A DNA stretch of 64,000 bases. Source: Neolentinus lepideus HHB14362 ss-1 (lineage: Eukaryota; Basidiomycota; Agaricomycetes; Gloeophyllales; Gloeophyllaceae). Position 1 is the first letter of the stretch; every line of letters starts with the position of its first letter. Below, piece by piece: positions 58,401-64,000 of this stretch. The notes beneath the pieces are model-generated. The model was not told where the DNA came from, did not search any database, and worked only from the letters and a program-made list of their open reading frames with translations. Location of the stretch: assembly GCA_001632425.1 (NCBI GenBank), contig KV425598.1:124001-188000 (forward strand), given 5' to 3'. Both the position numbers and the translations under genes were made by a program.

Positions 58401-58913
58401 GAAGTACTGGAGGAAGCGCACATCGATAATATTTACACGTTGTTTCCGTGATACGCGGACTTAGTCGATGCTAAGCGGGAGTACAGGGTGTGGCTTCCAT
58501 GCTAGTAGTTGACCTCTATCACAAAACCAGAGTGTGACGAGCCGGGATCTTGGCCTGATGCATTTAGAATCGAATCTAGGATTGACCGCAGTTCTAGATC
58601 TTTACAGAAACGTGCAGCCCACGCCCCACAGCGCGAACCGACGTAAATCTCTGAAACACTTACACGACCAGGCTAAAAATAATTACACACCAGAGGTTGC
58701 TTTGCCACTGCGACCCTTAAGGGCGTTTCCCCGCCTAAAACTGCATTAGCTTTTCTATAATAGTAGAATTCACCGCCGAACCCGCTAAATATCAAAGGAA
58801 AAGGCGTAGCAACTGATCATGGCGTATCTCTCCAATCATGACAACAGAAAACTGTTCCAAGCGATGGTCATACCTGAGGAACAAATACTACCGAATTCGA
58901 AACGATATTCAAA
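58401..58913. other. intergenic, shared blocks with unit 1
   Basis: About 58513-58575 matches 46315-46378 and 58650-58910 matches 46960-47335. It contains the empty site of the 46421-46960 element. No gene. Confidence 0.5.
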
Positions 58914-60265
58914 TCAGTCTAGTACAGCATACTTCCTCAAGTGTTCTGGGATAGAGTTCTCCAAACCCTTCGCCTGCAGCCACTTCTTGGAGAACAGCCG
59001 ACTCTGATAACGGTAGGCACCATCACAGAGAATCGTGGCTACTGTCGAACCTATCAAATGAAGATGAACGTTATCCCGATGTGGCAGCGCGCGAAGGGGG
59101 AAAGCTGGCTCACCCTTCCCTAACTTCTGCGCCAGCTCCACGGCGGCAACAACGTTCAGAGCGGAACTGGCACCGAGGTATAACCCCTCCGTGTCCAACA
59201 TCTCGTAAACCATGGCGATGGATTTCTCATCCGGAATGTGCAGAGCGCCCGAAACGTCGTTCACAAACGTGCGGAGATTGTCGGTGATACGACCCTGACC
59301 AATACCTAGATACACGTTGAAACTGATAAATTCGCTTTGTACAGCATTCCGACTCACCTTCAGTGATGGAACTCCCTGTCCGGTCTTTCAACTTTCCGCC
59401 GCTCGTCACATAGCTATGTAACACACTCCCAGGTGGGTCTGCCAACCACACCTGCGTCTTCCCACCGCTCTTCTCCTTCAGAAAACGACCCGTACCAGCG
59501 AGCGTCCCTCCCGTGCCCGTCGCGCAGATAAATCCATCCAGCTTACCTTCCGTCTGTTCCCAGATCTCCGGGCCTGTCGTCTGGTAGTGCGCCTCAGTAT
59601 TCGCGGTGTTGTCGAACTGGTCCGTCCAAATCGCATTCTCGAGCTCCTCCGCAAACTCGCGCGCCTGGTGGTTGTAATTTTTTGGATTTTCGTAGGCAAC
59701 CGCTGGGACGGGATAGACTTCAGCGCCGAGCATGCGCAGGAGGTCGATTTTTTCTTGACTCTGCAGGTAGACGTAGGCGTTACGGCTATTTCGAGATTCA
59801 CAAACTCGCGTACCTGACTGTTTGGCATAAAAATAACACATCTGTACCCCCTCGATCTGCAGACGTGCGCAAGCCCAATACCAGTGTTTCCCGCCGTTCC
59901 TTCAACAATAGTGCCTCCTGGTTTTATCCTTCCTTACCACACCCCGCGTTCGGTCAGACAGCCACCGGTGTACGAAACCTATTTCTGCGCACCGTCCTCG
60001 TTTTTCTGCATCCAAAACGATACCCAGCGCCGCCCTGTCCTTCACGCTACCACCAGGATTCTGGAACTCTGCCTTGCCAAATATGCGGCATCCTGTCTTC
60101 TCCGACAGTCCCTTCAAGTAGATCTAGGCACAAAACTCAACTTTATCCGACAAAATTGTACTGCGAGCGTACTAGAGGCGTATTGCCGACCGCGCCAGTG
60201 AACCCGTCCACCGGCCGCGATGCGAACGTCCTCTTGAAGATCTGTCGGCCGAGTCCCGAAGCCAT
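58914..60265 (-). CDS. Cysteine synthase (PLP-dependent, fungal type 2)
   Basis: Makes cysteine from O-acetylserine (or a related acceptor) and sulfide, with PLP. The ATG at 60265 gives a possible mitochondrial leader ([20 protein letters not shown]). Then come [20 protein letters not shown] across intron 1, [15 protein letters not shown] with the PLP Lys, [20 protein letters not shown] (substrate loop), [33 protein letters not shown] (phosphate loop) and [20 protein letters not shown]. It ends [38 protein letters not shown]. Five or six short introns all join in frame. It crosses the right edge of duplication B, which is why it is complete while its copy at 47335-48205 is cut. Confidence 0.93.
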
Positions 60266-60710
60266 GGTAATGGAGGTTAAGAGCTACCTCAGCATATATG
60301 TTCCTTGAATCCGTGTAAGGCGTCATCGTGAGCAGTGCATGAGCAAATTTTGCGGTTAGGTAATCGAACTTCAGAGTCCAGAACAACGCCCACCATTCCG
60401 AACAACGTTAACAAAGCCAAGGTTTGATCTCGCAGTGGCGCATATGTTACAGGATACCTTTCCATTAATATCGTAGATAAACCCAGACAAGAGTAGAGTA
60501 ACCTGCACGAGGACACGAAGGCAACAGGGGGAGGACGTATGGACTATCAATGTCCGTCATACATAGGAAGACGTCGTACGTGGCCATGAACGAGAGATCA
60601 GCAGACAAGCTTAAGTAGGGGTATAACACAAGAGGGTAATTAGACTAGACAAGAGAGGCAAATCCGAGAGAGGAGACGGTAATGTAAGAAAGACTCAGGA
60701 GAGGAGGGGC
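60266..60710. other. intergenic between cysteine synthase promoter and ARF6 stop
   Basis: No gene recognised. It is single-copy DNA, just outside duplication B. Confidence 0.35.
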
Positions 60711-61530
<820 letters not shown>

Positions 61531-62501
61531 GGTGTGTTATGATATGGAGAACAAAATAATGTAAAGAACGACGGTCGGCAAGGGGATAAAGGAGAAAGGT
61601 ATGAGAGGGAACGATGTCGGACGTTGGAAGCCAGAGTCCACGTTCAACAGAATACAGTCCCCCTTCTCCAGACCCGGGCCACCGTGGCCGCTATAACACG
61701 AAGCTCAGTCTCCATTTTAAGAGATTCCCACTAGGACGTCTGCCACTCCGTGCCACTCTGACCGTCGAGCATGCTCTGCATTATTTAATTACATCCTAAA
61801 GGGTTTGAGCTTAGTTTGTTGATACACAATATATGATGGCACCGAAATATCCGTGGTATTGCTCTCGCGATTGTATCATACACATATGGGGATTCCCTGA
61901 TCGAACGTGGAGGGGTACAGCATCGGATCCCAAGCGGCTGCGATTAGATGGCACGAGTAATCTGTTCTTCCTATTATGACAGGTGCGTTCTTGATTCCTG
62001 GAAGGATATTAAACCCTATCTGCCCGAGTGAACTAGTAATCGCAGACTCAGAAGGATGGTCGCCAGACTCGGAGACAACAATATCCTTATTTGTTTACTC
62101 ATGGATATAAGAGATCAATGAAAACACTTAGTAGTTAAGAAGTCCTGCGGTGGATTCGCAGCGAGAGCCTAAAGCTCTCAACAGGCCTGAGTTTTCCGAA
62201 GATAGGTTGACCCGAGTCCAAAGTACCCTGCTTCAGTATGGCGAACTTGCAGTCCTGGTTGAGATCTCCTCAAAGATTATTTCTCTCCGTGGACAATGTA
62301 TCTTGCGTTTGTTCCTTGTCTGTGTGATAGCGAATCGTAGCATTAAGGCGAGACAGTATGCACTGAAAGTGTTTAGGGTCCCTAGACTTGCTAGACAGAC
62401 TCCCACGTGTTGTCGGCAACGTCCATGATCAGGTAACACAGCCGGCGAGGCGCTCGCGTTTGGTGGCGGGTGTCTGCACTGTGGGGTACACTCATCTTGC
62501 C
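61531..62501. other. divergent intergenic region between ARF6 and the LRR gene
   Basis: 971 bases, no gene recognised. A plus frame at 62150-62428 has no domain and overlaps the presumed leader of the LRR gene. Confidence 0.35.
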
Positions 62502-64000
62502 ATGGAACACGAACCTGGGGACGACTACCTACGTCGCATCGCGAATTTTATCAGAACATACGAAAACAATCTTGCTCAGGGCGGCTTTCAGCGTCGACGA
62601 CGGCAGATACGACCCTCTGAATCATCTGTTCTCAATCCGTTGAGCTGGCTCGGACTGGACGGCAATGCAGCCCAGCAAAATGCCAAACCGATGGTCCTTA
62701 CGCTCGACCTTCATCACCTGCTTTACATCTTGATACGCTTGGAAGCGATTGGGATGCCTGTGGGATCGCTGGATGTTAAGGTAGATGGTGCAAGCCGGCC
62801 GATGAATTATATCAACGTCTTCTCGGGTTCTGACAAGTCAGAAACGCTCTCGCTGGCGTCTTTCAGGTCTTCACTCTCTGCTGTCTCACGACTCTCGCTC
62901 GGGTCTGGATGGTGGGGACGCGCAGAACCACCGTCCCCGGATTCAGAGCTCAAGTACATCTACAGCTCGTTTACCAAGCTACCAGCACTCTCCTTGACCG
63001 CGCCAGGCCCCAAGATGATAGCTGAGCTAGCTAACGAACCTCCGAATGACAACGCTATACCCCTGTATTCCTTCAAGAATTTGCAGAGCTTGGAGTGTCT
63101 TGACATCGATCCTAGGACTCTGTTGGGTTGGGATCGCTTGGCAGAGAGTCTGTGGAGTTTGACGATCAAGCGGAGTGGATTGGAGGACGTGACAGACGTC
63201 TTCATTGGTGCTGTAATGGACGATCAGGCGAGGTCAGACGGCATGGTGAATCAGACACGGCGACGCAAGCTCGGCCCGACGAGGCAGACGTCGTTCTACG
63301 CTACATCGCTTCCCGAATCGGTGCCAGAGGATGAGGGCGAGGAGGATCCGTCTACCCCAAAACCGGGAGAACCCGAGGAACCCCCAGCACCCAAGATGTC
63401 TTCCGTGAAATGGGCTTCTTTGCGGCGCTTGTCGCTCTCAGACAACGAGCTCACATTCATCCCTAATGCCCCCCTCCTTTATCTCACATCCGTTACCCAC
63501 CTCGACTTATCTTCAAACCTGCTCGTCTCAGTCCCAGAAGGACTGTCGAGTTTATACAACCTTATTTCGCTGAACCTGTCAGATAACATGATCGACTCTG
63601 TCCTGGGCATCTATAAGGTCCTGGGTAGTGTTCTCCAGCTGAACCTTTCCTCAAATCGACTCGAGTCTCTTTGCGGGCTTGAACGGCTCCTCGCCCTCGA
63701 GCGTGTCGATCTTCGCGATAACCAGGTTGAGGAGAGTGCAGAGGTCGGGCGCCTTGCAACCCTGCCGAATATCGCGGAAGTGTGGGTGGAAGGCAACCCG
63801 CTCGAAGAGAACTACAGGGTGCGAAGTTTTGAGTACTTCTGGAAGGAGGGGAAGAACATCACGCTAGATGGCACTCCGCCCGGCTTCTACGAGAAGTCAT
63901 TCATGACGAGCCCACCGCCGGAACAGATGACGTCCTCAAGACCCGTGTCAACCGCGTATTCTCCACCTGTCGTCCCAGTTGGGAGTGCTTCAAGCAGCAA
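62502..64000 (+). CDS. Leucine-rich-repeat protein, 5' part (runs off right edge)
   Basis: One uninterrupted frame of 499 codons from the ATG at 62502, with no intron or stop before the window end. The N-terminal part (DDYLRRIANFIRTYENNLAQ; PMVLTLDLHHLLYILIRLEA; IGMPVGSLDVKVDGASRPMN) has no catalytic motif. Residues about 305-445 hold at least five LRRs: LRRLSLSDNELTFIP, VTHLDLSSNLLVSVP, LISLNLSDNMIDSV, VLQLNLSSNRLESL, LERVDLRDNQVEES. A cap follows (VWVEGNPLEENYRVRSFEYF). An acidic Pro-rich linker (EDEGEEDPSTPKPGEPEEPP) precedes the repeats. Layout recalls fungal STK11IP/nischarin-like LRR scaffold proteins, but I cannot name the orthologue. Probably an adaptor. Confidence 0.85.
   Translation, partial: MEHEPGDDYLRRIANFIRTYENNLAQGGFQRRRRQIRPSESSVLNPLSWLGLDGNAAQQNAKPMVLTLDLHHLLYILIRLEAIGMPVGSLDVKVDGASRPMNYINVFSGSDKSETLSLASFRSSLSAVSRLSLGSGWWGRAEPPSPDSELKYIYSSFTKLPALSLTAPGPKMIAELANEPPNDNAIPLYSFKNLQSLECLDIDPRTLLGWDRLAESLWSLTIKRSGLEDVTDVFIGAVMDDQARSDGMVNQTRRRKLGPTRQTSFYATSLPESVPEDEGEEDPSTPKPGEPEEPPAPKMSSVKWASLRRLSLSDNELTFIPNAPLLYLTSVTHLDLSSNLLVSVPEGLSSLYNLISLNLSDNMIDSVLGIYKVLGSVLQLNLSSNRLESLCGLERLLALERVDLRDNQVEESAEVGRLATLPNIAEVWVEGNPLEENYRVRSFEYFWKEGKNITLDGTPPGFYEKSFMTSPPPEQMTSSRPVSTAYSPPVVPVGSASSS

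Larger units (their letters stand above)
48225..59835. repeat. Tandem duplication B, unit 2
   Basis: Second unit of the phospholipase to cysteine synthase duplication. The junction to unit 1 lies at about 48212-48225: left of it the text follows cysteine synthase (TTTGGCATAGGAATGGCACA), right of it phospholipase intron 4 (CTGAGCTGATAATTTG). Unit 2 has extra mobile-element DNA at about 55470-58500. Confidence 0.85.

Noticed and set aside
57875..58429. Frames crossing the N run on both strands
   Set aside because: They exist only because undetermined bases contain no stops.
59682..60308. 208-codon plus-strand frame
   Set aside because: It lies opposite the spliced cysteine synthase exons, whose motifs and splice sites are all intact.

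Overview
The window is nuclear DNA from a filamentous basidiomycete, most likely a wood-decay agaricomycete. The evidence is gene content (DUF6593 protein, FMO-DUF6314 fusion, expanded kinase-like genes, P450, GH16, GH32) and gene architecture: many exons split by GT-AG introns of about 46-60 bases with pyrimidine-AG acceptors. No rRNA, tRNA, CRISPR or bacterial-type operon was seen. One assembly gap lies at 57914-58158. Coordinates of spliced genes come from joining exons by eye so that reading frame and family motifs are kept.

Left part (1-7836), housekeeping. A TRAPPII subunit Trs65 gene (minus strand, running off the left edge, with two in-frame stops) is divergent from COG3 (11 exons, intact). 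A DUF6593 protein and Elongator subunit Elp6 follow, facing each other.

Region 8.0-16.0 kb is a tandem duplication. Each unit has a decayed GH32 (invertase/inulinase-type) pseudogene followed by an intact membrane-anchored protein-kinase-like gene lacking key catalytic residues. A third, truncated start of the unit lies near 15.95-16.03 kb.

Region 17.8-29 kb, metabolism and transport, all on the minus strand: a cytochrome P450, an MDR-type zinc-binding oxidoreductase, an UNC93-like membrane protein and a GH16 glucanase. Between the last two lies a scrambled, partly inverted copy of the UNC93-like gene.

Region 29.3-36.6 kb, plus strand: a long coiled-coil protein of the HMMR C-terminal family, RAD23, and a secreted or membrane-anchored lysophospholipase (phospholipase B).

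Region 35.25-59.84 kb is a second, larger tandem duplication of about 12 kb. Unit 1 (about 35250-48210) runs from inside the phospholipase gene through a broken FMO copy and a decayed membrane-protein gene into a truncated cysteine synthase. Unit 2 (about 48225-59835) repeats this order: truncated phospholipase, intact FMO-DUF6314 gene, decayed membrane-protein gene, then the intact cysteine synthase. The complete phospholipase and cysteine synthase survive because they cross the outer edges of the duplication; the junction at about 48.21 kb joins two truncated copies. The units differ by several indels, including inverted-repeat elements. One of these (46421-46960) has a clean empty site in unit 2.

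Right part (60.3-64 kb): an ARF6-type small GTPase (minus) and a leucine-rich-repeat protein (plus) that runs off the right edge.
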